Positions 1-8,906 of a stretch of DNA of 57,322 bases are shown here, one piece after another. The notes beneath the pieces are model-generated. The model did not search any database, had not been told where the DNA came from, and was given only the letters and a program-made list of their open reading frames with translations. The DNA lies in NCBI GenBank assembly GCA_002691145.1, contig NZHE01000023.1, positions 201,965 to 259,286 on the forward strand. Reading direction: 5' to 3'. Both the position numbers and the translations under genes were made by a program. Position 1 is the first letter of the stretch; every line of letters starts with the position of its first letter. The DNA is from Rickettsiales bacterium (GTDB taxonomy: Bacteria; Pseudomonadota; Alphaproteobacteria; Methylaequorales; Methylaequoraceae).

Positions 1-10
1 ATTTTAATTT

Positions 11-971
11 TCACGATTCATTACCCAAAAAGTATTTTTGTTCAAATTTTTTGTAAACAAAATTAATTTCCTCAATAAAAGACTTTAGAAATTCATGCAA
101 TCCAATTTCTGATATCTTATTTGCATTTAAGTTTTTAAGACGTTTATAAACCTTATCTATTTTTTTTTTTTGAAATAGATGTTTGTTTATAAAAATTAGA
201 TAATCTATTTAAATGATGATATATTTTTTCAACTGAAAATATTAATGATCTGGGACAGGTCATGTTAAGAATTAAAAAATCTATAATCTTTATGTATGTT
301 ATATCTTGTCCTCCGTATGCCCACTTAAATGCTCTAAATGAAGAAATTGATCTTAACATTAGGCTCCATTGAAAATTGTCAATTTCTCCTCCGACATAAT
401 TTATACTTGGAAGTAAGATAAAATATTTTACGTTTACTATTCTAGCTGTAAAATCTGCTCTCTCAAAATAAGTTCCTAATATTAAAAAATCGTATCCATC
501 GTTTATTAATTGAGTGTTGAGTATGGTTCCTCTTATTAAGTTGACTTGCTTTTTTATCCATTCAATGATTTCAGGTAATTCTTTCAAAATATTTTTCGTA
601 TTCTTTATATTATTATCCATATCGTGAAAGGATGAATTAACTGCATTCCATACCTCTAATGTAACGGCAGTTCTAACCATTCTAATGTTTTCTCTAGCAG
701 AGGTTATACAGTTCCTTACCGATGACGAATTTTCCGGATCAAAAAGTAAAAAAGAAATTATTTTTTCTTTTGAAATTTTATTAAACTTGTTTAAGTATTC
801 ATCTTTGATGCCAGAAGTTTCTAAAATTGATTCCCATTCATTATTGTATCCAGTTTCAGTATTAGGAATTAAAGATATTCTGTATCCAACTTCTAAAAGT
901 CTTGCCAAAGAGTCAGCTCTTTCAATGTATCTAGCTGACCAAAATAGATTTTCTGCAGTTTTACTAAGCAT
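11..971 (-). CDS. Alpha-E domain protein (DUF403/COG2307), one-base frameshift
   Basis: The N-terminus carries the family signature ENLFWSARYIERAD. Read directly, the frame stops at 153 after 272 residues, just past a run of 12 T (160-171; 12 A on the coding strand). Removing one A restores a frame that runs to a TGA at 11-13 and gives about 319 residues, close to the usual family size of about 310. The restored tail contains ISEIGLHEFL, typical of alpha-E C-termini. Alpha-E proteins are helical partners of circularly permuted ATP-grasp enzymes in predicted peptide-ligation systems; their reaction is not established. It starts 6 bp after the ATP-grasp gene, so the two are surely cotranscribed. 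The break may be a sequence error, a true lesion, or one rescued by slippage. Confidence 0.88.
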
Positions 972-977
972 GATTAA

Positions 978-2384
978 TCACTCGTTTAATACCCATGTAT
1001 CCTTAACTCCTCCACCTTGTGATGAGTTTACAATTAATGAACCCTCTTTAAGAGCTACCCTGGTAAGACCTCCACTTACTAATTTTGTCTTATTAGCACC
1101 AACTAGACAAAACGGCCTCAAATCAACATGTCTTGGCGATAATTTTTTTTTGTCAAATATTGGAACTGATGATAGTTTAATGATGGGTTGAGCAATATAG
1201 TTCTCAGGACTTGATAAAATTTTATTTCTAAAAATTTCTATTTCCTTTTTAGTAGATTTACTTCCAATCATTAAACCATATCCTCCCGAACTGTGAACTT
1301 CTTTGACAACTAATTTTTTTAGATTATTTAAAACATATTTTTTTTCATCATTTTTATAACATCTCCAAGTTTTAACATTTTCTAAAACTGCCTCTTCACC
1401 AAGATAAAATTTTATAATTTCAGGTAAGTATGTATAAATTGCCTTATCATCAGCAATTCCAGAACCAGGCGCAGAGCAAATATTTACATTTCCAGACTTA
1501 TAAGAATCAAATAAACCAGGGATACCAATTAACGAAGAACTATCAAAAGAAATGGGATCAATAAATTTATCATCAATTCTTCTGTAGATGATATCTACTC
1601 TTTCTGGTCCTCTGGTAGTTTTCATATATGTAATTAATTGATCAACAAATAAATCTGTACCTTGAACAAGTTCTACTCCCATAAGGTCAGCAAGAAAACT
1701 GTGTTCATAATAAGCACTATTAAAAGAACCTGGGGTAAGAATTACAACTTTTGGATCTTTATTACACTTCTGAGGAGCGAGACTCTTGAGCACATCTAAT
1801 AAATAATTTGGATAGTTTTCTACAGTCTCAATTTTTAATTTTTCAAATAATTCAGGAAACATACGCATCATTATTTCCCTGTTTTCAATCATATATGATA
1901 CGCCGGATGGAGTTCGACAATTATCTTCAAGAACCTTAAAAGTTTTTTCGTCGACTCTTATTATATCGGAACCAATTATAGGACTGTAAATTCTTTTTGG
2001 AACTTTGAATCCAACCATCTTGATTTCGTATGCTGGATTTTTATATATTAAATTTTCAGGTATTATTTTTGCTTTAATAATTTCGCCTGAATTATAGATA
2101 TCATTTAAAAAAGCATTTATTGCTAAAGCTCTTTGTGTAACTCCTTTTTTAATTTTTTTCCATTCAATACTAGAAATTATTCTTGGAAACATATCGAATG
2201 GTATTAGCCTTTCAGTGGAATCAAAGTTATTATAAACTGAAAATGTAATACCAATTTTTTTAAAAAGATTCTCTGCTTCATTTTTTTTTTTTACAATTAC
2301 ATTCTCGGGTAAGGATTTTGCCCAATCATAAATTTTACAATAAAAATTCCTTACTTTAGCGTTTCTATAAATTTCATTATACAT
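978..2384 (-). CDS. Circularly permuted ATP-grasp protein (DUF404/DUF407, COG2308)
   Basis: This 468-residue protein has the length and layout of the circularly permuted ATP-grasp family. Recognisable blocks are IERPD-like segments near the middle (GPERVDIIYRRIDD), VLEDNCRTPSGVSYM, VILTPGSFNSAYYEH and KEVHSSGGYGLMIG. Family members are predicted ATP-dependent amide-bond-forming ligases that work with alpha-E proteins and often with a transglutaminase-like protein and the Anbu proteasome; those could lie beyond the left edge. The substrate is unknown. The ATG at 2384 directly follows an in-frame TAA and has no clear Shine-Dalgarno site. About 45 bases upstream sits the glutamine-riboswitch-like element, so expression is probably tied to glutamine level. 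Confidence 0.9.
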   Translation of the reverse strand: MYNEIYRNAKVRNFYCKIYDWAKSLPENVIVKKKNEAENLFKKIGITFSVYNNFDSTERLIPFDMFPRIISSIEWKKIKKGVTQRALAINAFLNDIYNSGEIIKAKIIPENLIYKNPAYEIKMVGFKVPKRIYSPIIGSDIIRVDEKTFKVLEDNCRTPSGVSYMIENREIMMRMFPELFEKLKIETVENYPNYLLDVLKSLAPQKCNKDPKVVILTPGSFNSAYYEHSFLADLMGVELVQGTDLFVDQLITYMKTTRGPERVDIIYRRIDDKFIDPISFDSSSLIGIPGLFDSYKSGNVNICSAPGSGIADDKAIYTYLPEIIKFYLGEEAVLENVKTWRCYKNDEKKYVLNNLKKLVVKEVHSSGGYGLMIGSKSTKKEIEIFRNKILSSPENYIAQPIIKLSSVPIFDKKKLSPRHVDLRPFCLVGANKTKLVSGGLTRVALKEGSLIVNSSQGGGVKDTWVLNE

Positions 2385-2430
2385 TTAATTTATTTTATAT
2401 ACTTCAATAGGAGAAGCAGGAGGACAGATG

Positions 2431-2480
2431 GATGCGTTCCTTCGGTGTCATACCTACTTCCGACCTAAAAGGTTGAACGT
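2431..2480 (-). promoter_or_regulatory. Glutamine-I riboswitch aptamer (glnA RNA motif)
   Basis: Read on the minus strand, the segment holds the conserved blocks of the glnA glutamine aptamer in order: CGTTCA (2474-2479), a short hairpin ACC-TTTT-AGGT, CGGAAGTAGG (2453-2462), a short variable loop, and CCGAAGGAACGC (2434-2445). CGTTC pairs with GAACG to form P1. It lies about 45 bases ahead of the ATP-grasp start codon, in the 5' leader of that gene. In addition, downstream CCTGCTTCT (2412-2420) can pair over 9 bp, with two wobbles, with the aptamer's own GGAAGTAGG; upstream ACCTAAA can pair with TTTAGGT of P2. These are candidate alternative structures for switching. The motif match is seen; ligand and function are known for the family; regulation here is inferred. 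Confidence 0.87.
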
Positions 2481-2602
2481 TTAATTTAGGTTATAACTAA
2501 TATTTTTTTAAATCAAGATATTTTCTCAAGTGATATACAAAAAACATATAATTTTTGATATTTAATTTAAGTTTAAAGCATTTATTATGAAATTTAAATA
2601 AT

Positions 2603-3220
2603 CTATCGTATCTTAATAAAAATTAGACTCAGATAAAATAGCAAAACTGAGCTAAAAAAATGCCACACAAAATGTGTTCCTATGTTTAGAAAACCACAAA
2701 CTAAGTTATCAATTGTTCTAAAAAAAAGAGCTGTATTAAAAATCAAGAATGATTTAATTAATATTTTTTTTATTTCATCTTGGTTTTTAATATTTAAAAT
2801 ATAAAAAAATAAGATCAGGTAATTTGTTAGATAGAATTGGGACCCATTTAGAAAACTGAATTTTATCAATGCTGGAAGAGTAAGTGATGAAAAGATAAAA
2901 ATAAAAAGTATAATATAATTTTTAATTAAACTTAATTGCATAATAAATTTGTTTGTGAAAAATATAAAAGAAATACAAAAAATAAATATTGGAACAACAT
3001 CACACATTAGTGTGAACCTATTAGGTAGGGTATGAAAAAGTGCGCTTCCAATACTCAGAAAAAATATACTAGTTGGAAATATAAAAAATTTAGTATCTAT
3101 TTTTTCACTTTTAAATTTTTTAAAAACTATTATAGAAGTTATTAGAAAGAAAATATTTGACACAATATTTAATGGTTCATTAAAAACATCAAGATTAATT
3201 CTCTCGCAGTAAAAATCCAT
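2603..3220 (-). CDS. Ceramidase-family (CREST) membrane protein
   Basis: This 205-residue, strongly hydrophobic protein has about six to seven membrane segments. It opens with DFYCER followed by NEPLNIVSN, a hallmark of bacterial proteins related to alkaline ceramidases. Likely zinc ligands are visible: His63 in GSALFHTL, Asp74 in LMCDVVP, and His183/His187 in THFVWH. CREST-superfamily members are membrane metallohydrolases acting on lipid amides, but the substrate of bacterial versions is mostly unknown. The start ATG has a good AAGGTG Shine-Dalgarno site. The gene lies on the same strand upstream of the riboswitch leader, separated by about 120 bases, so it is probably a separate unit or a read-through neighbour. 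Confidence 0.8.
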   Translation of the reverse strand: MDFYCERINLDVFNEPLNIVSNIFFLITSIIVFKKFKSEKIDTKFFIFPTSIFFLSIGSALFHTLPNRFTLMCDVVPIFIFCISFIFFTNKFIMQLSLIKNYIILFIFIFSSLTLPALIKFSFLNGSQFYLTNYLILFFYILNIKNQDEIKKILIKSFLIFNTALFFRTIDNLVCGFLNIGTHFVWHFFSSVLLFYLSLIFIKIR

Positions 3221-3257
3221 AGTACACCTTAATTATTTTTGATCCTAAATTTTAATT

Positions 3258-3911
3258 TTAATTTAGGTTAATTTGGTAAATATGTGAATTATCAATTAAA
3301 AAGTATTCTTTGTTTTGTTTAAAAATTTTTTTAAAAATATCACTTTCTACATTAAGCCCGCCTGTAAATACACCAAAAGCAGGCATACAAATTTTTGTAC
3401 TTGATACAATAAAACATTTTTTAAATATTCTTTTTCCATTTAATTTAAGAAGTATTTTAGGATGAAAGTGTCCAAAAACTTGGTGTGAATTTAAATTGCT
3501 TGGTTTGTGTGAGAAATTTATTCCATCAATTGTGATGTCTTCATATGTTTTGATATTTGGTATATTTATATCCTGATCATGATTTCCAACAACGAATAAT
3601 AAATTGTACTTATTGTTTATCTTATTAAAAATTAGCTTAGCTCTCCTATCTAATCGATCGTATCCATCATTATCATGAAATACGTCACCTAATAAAATAA
3701 CCGTTTTTACTTTGTGCTGTTTTAAAATTTCATCTAAAAGATTAAGCGTTTCAATGCTATCATAAGGTGGTAGGAATTGCCCAAATTTTGCAAAGTATGA
3801 TGACTTCTCTAAATGTAAATCAGAAACGACTAGTACAAAATTTTTTGGCCAATATAAAATTCCTTGCTCAACTAAAAAAAAGGTATTTTTGTTAAAAACT
3901 ATTTTTTTCAA
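3258..3911 (-). CDS. pdeM: Ligase-associated DNA damage response endonuclease PdeM
   Basis: The 217-residue protein is a calcineurin-like metallophosphoesterase with the expected metal motifs: SDLHLEK near residue 30, GDVFHDNDG, VGNHDQD and GHFHPK. Proteins of this type that sit beside a Lhr-like helicase, an SNM1-like exonuclease and an ATP-dependent ligase form a four-gene DNA damage response set, and all four are present here. The start is a TTG at 3911 whose bases overlap the TGA of the helicase gene by 4, which points to translational coupling. It is predicted to cut or trim DNA ends with the neighbouring enzymes. Confidence 0.88.
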   Translation of the reverse strand: MKKIVFNKNTFFLVEQGILYWPKNFVLVVSDLHLEKSSYFAKFGQFLPPYDSIETLNLLDEILKQHKVKTVILLGDVFHDNDGYDRLDRRAKLIFNKINNKYNLLFVVGNHDQDINIPNIKTYEDITIDGINFSHKPSNLNSHQVFGHFHPKILLKLNGKRIFKKCFIVSSTKICMPAFGVFTGGLNVESDIFKKIFKQNKEYFLIDNSHIYQINLN

Positions 3912-6313
3912 CTTATTCCGACCTCATTTAATAAATCATTTTCAAAGGTTTTAAGATAATATTCGTCAACAATTCTATGGTCAAAAACTTCGTTATTTAT
4001 TTGTAGCATGAGAGGAATAGATAGGGGTGATGGTTTTTTTAATTTTTTAAGTTTGATTTTAGAGGAAATTTTCTTCAAATATATTTCAAGTCTATTTAAT
4101 TCAATTAAATCCTTTTTTGATTCTTCAATTGTAGCTTCGATCAAGATATGTTTTTTTTCATATTTGTTAAGAACCTTTAAAATAAGTTCAGAATTTATTG
4201 ACATTTGGTTCAATCTTTTAGGTTGATTCGGAAAACCTTTATTTATTAAACCAGAAATTATTGCTACTTTATTAAAGTTTCTTTTGTAAAGAGAAGAATT
4301 TTCTAGCCACTTATTAATACTATTTTTGAATGAATTTAATTCAAATAATAAATCAAGATTTTCAATTTCTTTGTCTACCCAAATAGCCAACACATAATCT
4401 GTGCATACAAATCCTAAGGGTTTTATTCCTAATTTCCTTATTCTGTTAGATAAGACAAAACCAAGTGTATTATTTACATTATACCCTTGAAACGTATAAA
4501 AAAGATAATAATACTGCTTTATTTTTTTTTCCTTATAAGGAAAAAATTCTATTAGAAGTTCGTTGCTTGTTGGAAGTTTCGACCTTTTTTTTTGTAATTT
4601 TAACCATTCAATAATTAGTTTTGGGAATGTCTGCCATTCCTTTTCGTTATTAATTATATTTATTACCTTATCGGCAAGCTTTGTTGAAATTGGCATTTTA
4701 CCACCAGCATAAGACGGAATTTTCGGTCTTTTGTCTTTAATTTTTTCGACCTTAACAATATTCATATTTATTGAATTAAATTTTAAAACTTCACCTCCGA
4801 ATATAAATGTATCTCCTGATTCTAACTTTTGAACAAACCATTCTTCGATTTTTCCCAACTTTTTATTTCTAAGTTTAACTTCTAGCATTTGTCCTTCGAT
4901 TATTGTACCAACATTCATTTTATATTGTCTGATAAACTTTTCAGAACTAATTACGTAATTGCCATTTTTAGTTTTCTTTAATTTTTTAAATTGATCATAT
5001 TTTTCAAGTGAGTAACCTCCATTTTCTAGAAAACTTATAATTTTTTGTATTTTTTCTTTTTTATACTTCCTGTAAGGCCAAGTACTTAAAATTTCATCAT
5101 ACAACTTATTTATATTTATTTCAGATGAACATGCTATACCGATTATATGTTGAGCAAGTACATCCATTGAACCGTATGTAGTTGAGATTTCTTCAATTTC
5201 ATTTTTTTTAATCGCTGTTATTGCTGCTTTGCACTCAAGGAACTCAAATCTATTAGTTGGTACTAGATAGGCAACTGAATTTGATTTTAGGTTATGATTA
5301 CTCCTTCCAATTCTTTGAAGAAGTCTGGTTATACCTTTAGGTGCACCGATCTGTATAACAACTTTTATGTTAGACCAGTCAATTCCTAGTTCCAAGGAAC
5401 TTGTTGCTATCACACAATCTAGTTCATTATTTATCATTTTACTCTCGACATTCATTCTTATTTTTTTTTCTAAACTGCCGTGATGTAAAGCAATTTTAAG
5501 ATTTTCTGAATTAAAGGCCCAAAGACTCTGAAATAATAGCTCAGCTTGAGCCCTCGTATTGACGTATATAATTGAAACATTTTTTTTAATGATTTTATAA
5601 ATGTCCTTGATAGCAAAAGTAGCATTATGTCCTGACCAAGGAATATTTAGATGCTCTCCTAATATTTTGATTACAGGTTGTTTCTTAATATTTGATTTGA
5701 TTATTTTAATATTTTCTGAACAGAAATATTTCTTTGAGTCTATATTTTCTGAAATAGTAGCAGAAAGTAAGATTTTTTGATTAATGTTAAAATTATTTAG
5801 TCTAGTTAAATTTAATGTTAACAATTCTCCTCTTTTTGTATTTATTAGTGAGTGAATTTCATCTATTATAACAAATTTTAAATTTCGAAAAAAATTATTT
5901 GAGTTTTTTTCAGACATCAAAATTGCGAATGATTCGATTGTGGTCATCAAGATGTTTGGAGGATTCAAAAGTTGCTTTTTTTTTTTTTCAAAGCTTGTAT
6001 CTCCGGTTCGTGAAGCGATTGAAATATTTAAACTTATGTCCTTTATTGTATCAATTATATTTTTTTCAATGTTGTAAGTAAGCGATTTAAGAGGAGAAAT
6101 ATATAGGGTATGAAGGATATTAAGATTCAGGGATTTATTAGATAAATCAATTATTGACGGGAAAAAAGCTGACAGGGTTTTACCTGTTCCAGTTGGAGAA
6201 ATTAATAAAACATTACTTCCTTTTGATATATCATGAATTATTTTCTTTTGATGTTCATAAAGGTTCCAGTTTTTTTTTTTTAACCAATTTGATATAATTT
6301 TATTTTCTACCAT
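3908..6313 (-). CDS. Ligase-associated DEXH-box helicase (Lhr-like)
   Basis: An 801-residue superfamily 2 helicase, of normal length for the ligase-associated branch. Visible motifs are SPTGTGKT (Walker A, about residue 40), DEIHSL (Walker B), SATIS (motif III), then in the second RecA domain ATSSLELGIDW and LLQRIGRSNH (motif VI). A long C-terminal domain follows, as in bacterial Lhr. The predicted role is ATP-driven DNA unwinding in repair. It is first in an operon with pdeM. Its ATG is only 9 bp from the start of the divergent exonuclease gene. Two long A tracts (12 at 6270-6281, 13 at 5976-5988) occur in the coding strand and are in frame. Confidence 0.92.
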   Translation of the reverse strand: MVENKIISNWLKKKNWNLYEHQKKIIHDISKGSNVLLISPTGTGKTLSAFFPSIIDLSNKSLNLNILHTLYISPLKSLTYNIEKNIIDTIKDISLNISIASRTGDTSFEKKKKQLLNPPNILMTTIESFAILMSEKNSNNFFRNLKFVIIDEIHSLINTKRGELLTLNLTRLNNFNINQKILLSATISENIDSKKYFCSENIKIIKSNIKKQPVIKILGEHLNIPWSGHNATFAIKDIYKIIKKNVSIIYVNTRAQAELLFQSLWAFNSENLKIALHHGSLEKKIRMNVESKMINNELDCVIATSSLELGIDWSNIKVVIQIGAPKGITRLLQRIGRSNHNLKSNSVAYLVPTNRFEFLECKAAITAIKKNEIEEISTTYGSMDVLAQHIIGIACSSEININKLYDEILSTWPYRKYKKEKIQKIISFLENGGYSLEKYDQFKKLKKTKNGNYVISSEKFIRQYKMNVGTIIEGQMLEVKLRNKKLGKIEEWFVQKLESGDTFIFGGEVLKFNSINMNIVKVEKIKDKRPKIPSYAGGKMPISTKLADKVINIINNEKEWQTFPKLIIEWLKLQKKRSKLPTSNELLIEFFPYKEKKIKQYYYLFYTFQGYNVNNTLGFVLSNRIRKLGIKPLGFVCTDYVLAIWVDKEIENLDLLFELNSFKNSINKWLENSSLYKRNFNKVAIISGLINKGFPNQPKRLNQMSINSELILKVLNKYEKKHILIEATIEESKKDLIELNRLEIYLKKISSKIKLKKLKKPSPLSIPLMLQINNEVFDHRIVDEYYLKTFENDLLNEVGIS

Positions 6314-6322
6314 ATTAAATTT

Positions 6323-7303
6323 ATGAATTTACTTAATAATAAACTTAATATAATACCTTTAAATATATTTATCGACCCTCAATATCCTGTAGACAAAGCG
6401 ATAATCACTCATGCACATGCAGATCATGCTGTTCCTGGACATAGAAAAGTATTAGCTACAAGACAAACCGTTGAAATCATGAAATTAAGATTTGGTGAAG
6501 GTTGTGCCAAGGAATTTCAAATTTTAGAATATGGAAAAAAAATAAACATAAACAATGTTTTTATTTCACTTCTCCCATCTGGTCACATACTTGGAAGTGC
6601 TCAAGTACTAATTGAAAATAAAAATGAAAAAATAGTAGTCACGGGAGATTATAAAACTGTGAAAGATCCCACAGTTTATAATTTTGAACTTCAAAAATGT
6701 GATACAATTGTATCTGAAGCCACATTTGGACTTCCTATATTTAAACATCCAAATCCAAATGAAGAAATCTATAAACTTCTTGAATCTCTAAAAAAAAATA
6801 AAAATACAACTCATTTAATTGGTGCTTACGCACTTGGTAAAGCACAAAGAATTATTAAATTACTTAGAAATAACGGATTTGACCAAAAAATTTTTATTCA
6901 TCGATCATTAGAAAAAATTTGCAATTATTATCAACATGAAGGGATACAACTAGGAAAATTTGAAGTAATTACTAAAAATAGTGAAGAGACTGATTATAAA
7001 ATTGTTTTTTGCCCACCTTCAGCATTAAAGGATAGATGGTCAAGAAGGTTTGAAGACAAAATTATTTCTCAAGCCTCAGGATGGATGAGAATTAAACAAA
7101 GAGTAAAACAAAGTTTAATAGAGTTACCATTAATTATCTCAGATCACTCAGATTGGCGCGAACTAACTAATACAATCAAAGCATCTAATGCTGAAAATGT
7201 TTGGGTAACTCACGGAAGGGAGGATGCTTTAGTTCATTGGTCGATACAGAATGGATTAAATTCTAAACCTTTATCTTTTCAAAGAGAAGAGGAAGATACC
7301 TAG
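6323..7303 (+). CDS. Ligase-associated SNM1-like exonuclease (metallo-beta-lactamase fold)
   Basis: The 326-residue protein has the metallo-beta-lactamase core: IDPQYPVDKAIITHAHADHAVPGH with the HxHxDH metal motif at about residues 30-35, LPSGHILGSAQV, VVTGDYK, and a late ISDHSDW and THGRE. This matches the ligase-associated exonuclease of the four-gene damage response set, related to SNM1/Artemis nucleases. It is divergent from the helicase gene, with only 9 bp between start codons, and is followed after 2 bp by the ligase gene. There is no room for a normal leader, so translation may be leaderless or the promoter lies in the neighbour. Confidence 0.9.
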   Translation: MNLLNNKLNIIPLNIFIDPQYPVDKAIITHAHADHAVPGHRKVLATRQTVEIMKLRFGEGCAKEFQILEYGKKININNVFISLLPSGHILGSAQVLIENKNEKIVVTGDYKTVKDPTVYNFELQKCDTIVSEATFGLPIFKHPNPNEEIYKLLESLKKNKNTTHLIGAYALGKAQRIIKLLRNNGFDQKIFIHRSLEKICNYYQHEGIQLGKFEVITKNSEETDYKIVFCPPSALKDRWSRRFEDKIISQASGWMRIKQRVKQSLIELPLIISDHSDWRELTNTIKASNAENVWVTHGREDALVHWSIQNGLNSKPLSFQREEEDT

Positions 7304-7305
7304 GT

Positions 7306-8886
7306 ATGAAAAAGTTTTCTAAGTTACTTGAAGAAATTATACTAACTCCATCAAGAAATAAAAAGATAGATGTTATGGTAGATTATTTAAAAACAACAAG
7401 TGATCCGAGCAGAGGGTTTACTTTAGCTTTAATCTCTTCAAATCTAAAATTCAACACTATTAAAACAAACGAATTAAAAGACATTATTAAATCAAGAATA
7501 GATCCAGTTTTATTCGATTTGTCTTATGATTACGTGGGTGATTTGGCAGAAACAATTTCTTTGATTTGGCCAACTGAAAAAAAAGGAAAAACTCCAAAAT
7601 TAAATTTTTTTGTAGAATTTCTATCTAATACAAATAAAAATAAAATTAAAGACTTTTTGACTTCTCAGCTTGACATTGCTTCACCGACTGAAAGATGGGC
7701 GATCATAAAATTATTTACAGGAGGGTATAGGATTGGTCTGTCTGAAAAAATTATGAAAATCGCTCTTGCCAAATATGGTGCAAAAGAATTAGAAGAAATA
7801 GAGAATATTTGGCATGGACTAAAAATCCCATATTTTGAACTATTTAATTGGCTGGATGGCAAAGGAACAAAGCCAAAAATTGATCATCTAAAGACCTTTC
7901 ATCCATTAATGTTATCTCATCCAATAAATGAAATTACCGATTTTAAAAAACTTGTTGCAAATGACTTTGCCGCTGAATGGAAATGGGACGGGATAAGAGT
8001 TCAAATAATTATTTCAGGAAATAATACCACAATTTTCTCTAGAAACGGTGAAAATATTACTCAATCGTTCCCTGATTTAAAATCAAAATCAAATTGTGAG
8101 GTTGTACTTGATGGAGAACTTTTAGTTGGAAAAAATTTCGAACCATCATCATTCAGTGATTTACAAAAAAGACTAAATAGAAAAAAAGTTAATAAAAAGC
8201 ATCTCATAGAGTATCCAGCCTTTATTAGATTATATGATATTTTATTTTTAAATTCCATTGACCTTAGGAAACTACAGTTCAAAGAAAGAAGAAAAAAACT
8301 TGAAGAGTGGCACTCTCAAAATTTCCAAGAAAGTCTAGATTTATCCGAGCAAATACTTTTTAAAAATTGGCCAGATTTAAAAAGGCAAAGAGAAGTAAAC
8401 CTCTCAAAGTCTGATATTTATGAGGGTATAATGCTGAAAAGAAAGGATAGTTTTTACTATAATGGTAGACCAAAGGGCATGTGGTTTAAATGGAAAAGAA
8501 ATCCAAAATATATTGATACAATTTTAATGTACGCTCAAAGAGGACACGGGAAAAGAAGTTCATTTTATTCAGACTTTACTTTTGGGATTTGGGATAATGA
8601 AAATAGACTTGTACCTATTGGCAAAGCATATTCTGGATTTTCAAATCAAGAATTAAATAAAATAGATAAGTTTGTAAGAAGTAATACAATTCAAAAATTT
8701 GGACCAGTAAGAGAGGTCAAGAAAAAAATAGTCTTTGAGGTTGCTTTTGACTCAATATCAAAAAGTCCAAGACATAAGTCAGGTATATCATTAAGATTTC
8801 CGAGAATTTCAAAAATTAGATGGGATAAGTCAATAAATGAAATCGATAAGTTAGCTATGATAAAATCGTTTTACAAGCTCGATTAG
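7306..8886 (+). CDS. ATP-dependent DNA ligase (cisplatin-response type)
   Basis: A 526-residue ATP-dependent DNA ligase. The adenylation motif is WKWDGIR, with the nucleotide-accepting lysine at Lys226; SRNGENIT, GELLVG and EGIMLKR follow as later nucleotidyltransferase motifs, and GMWFKWKR is motif V. An N-terminal helical DNA-binding region (about residues 1-200) precedes it and an OB-fold closes the protein. It is the ligase of the four-gene damage-response group and lies 2 bp behind the exonuclease. Replication normally uses the NAD-dependent LigA, which is not in this window, so this enzyme is likely a dedicated repair ligase. Confidence 0.93.
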   Translation: MKKFSKLLEEIILTPSRNKKIDVMVDYLKTTSDPSRGFTLALISSNLKFNTIKTNELKDIIKSRIDPVLFDLSYDYVGDLAETISLIWPTEKKGKTPKLNFFVEFLSNTNKNKIKDFLTSQLDIASPTERWAIIKLFTGGYRIGLSEKIMKIALAKYGAKELEEIENIWHGLKIPYFELFNWLDGKGTKPKIDHLKTFHPLMLSHPINEITDFKKLVANDFAAEWKWDGIRVQIIISGNNTTIFSRNGENITQSFPDLKSKSNCEVVLDGELLVGKNFEPSSFSDLQKRLNRKKVNKKHLIEYPAFIRLYDILFLNSIDLRKLQFKERRKKLEEWHSQNFQESLDLSEQILFKNWPDLKRQREVNLSKSDIYEGIMLKRKDSFYYNGRPKGMWFKWKRNPKYIDTILMYAQRGHGKRSSFYSDFTFGIWDNENRLVPIGKAYSGFSNQELNKIDKFVRSNTIQKFGPVREVKKKIVFEVAFDSISKSPRHKSGISLRFPRISKIRWDKSINEIDKLAMIKSFYKLD

Positions 8887-8906
8887 CTAGCAAAATTTAA
8901 TTTTAT

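Noticed and set aside
685-1191. A 168-codon open frame on the plus strand
   Set aside because: It runs antisense across the ATP-grasp/alpha-E junction, both of which are well-recognised proteins; it has no ribosome site or recognisable protein character.
2400-2500. The GC-richer leader as a signal recognition particle RNA, tRNA or glycine riboswitch
   Set aside because: The SRP loop sequence and the CTCTCAGGCA block of the glycine riboswitch are missing and no cloverleaf forms, while all blocks of the glnA glutamine motif match in order.
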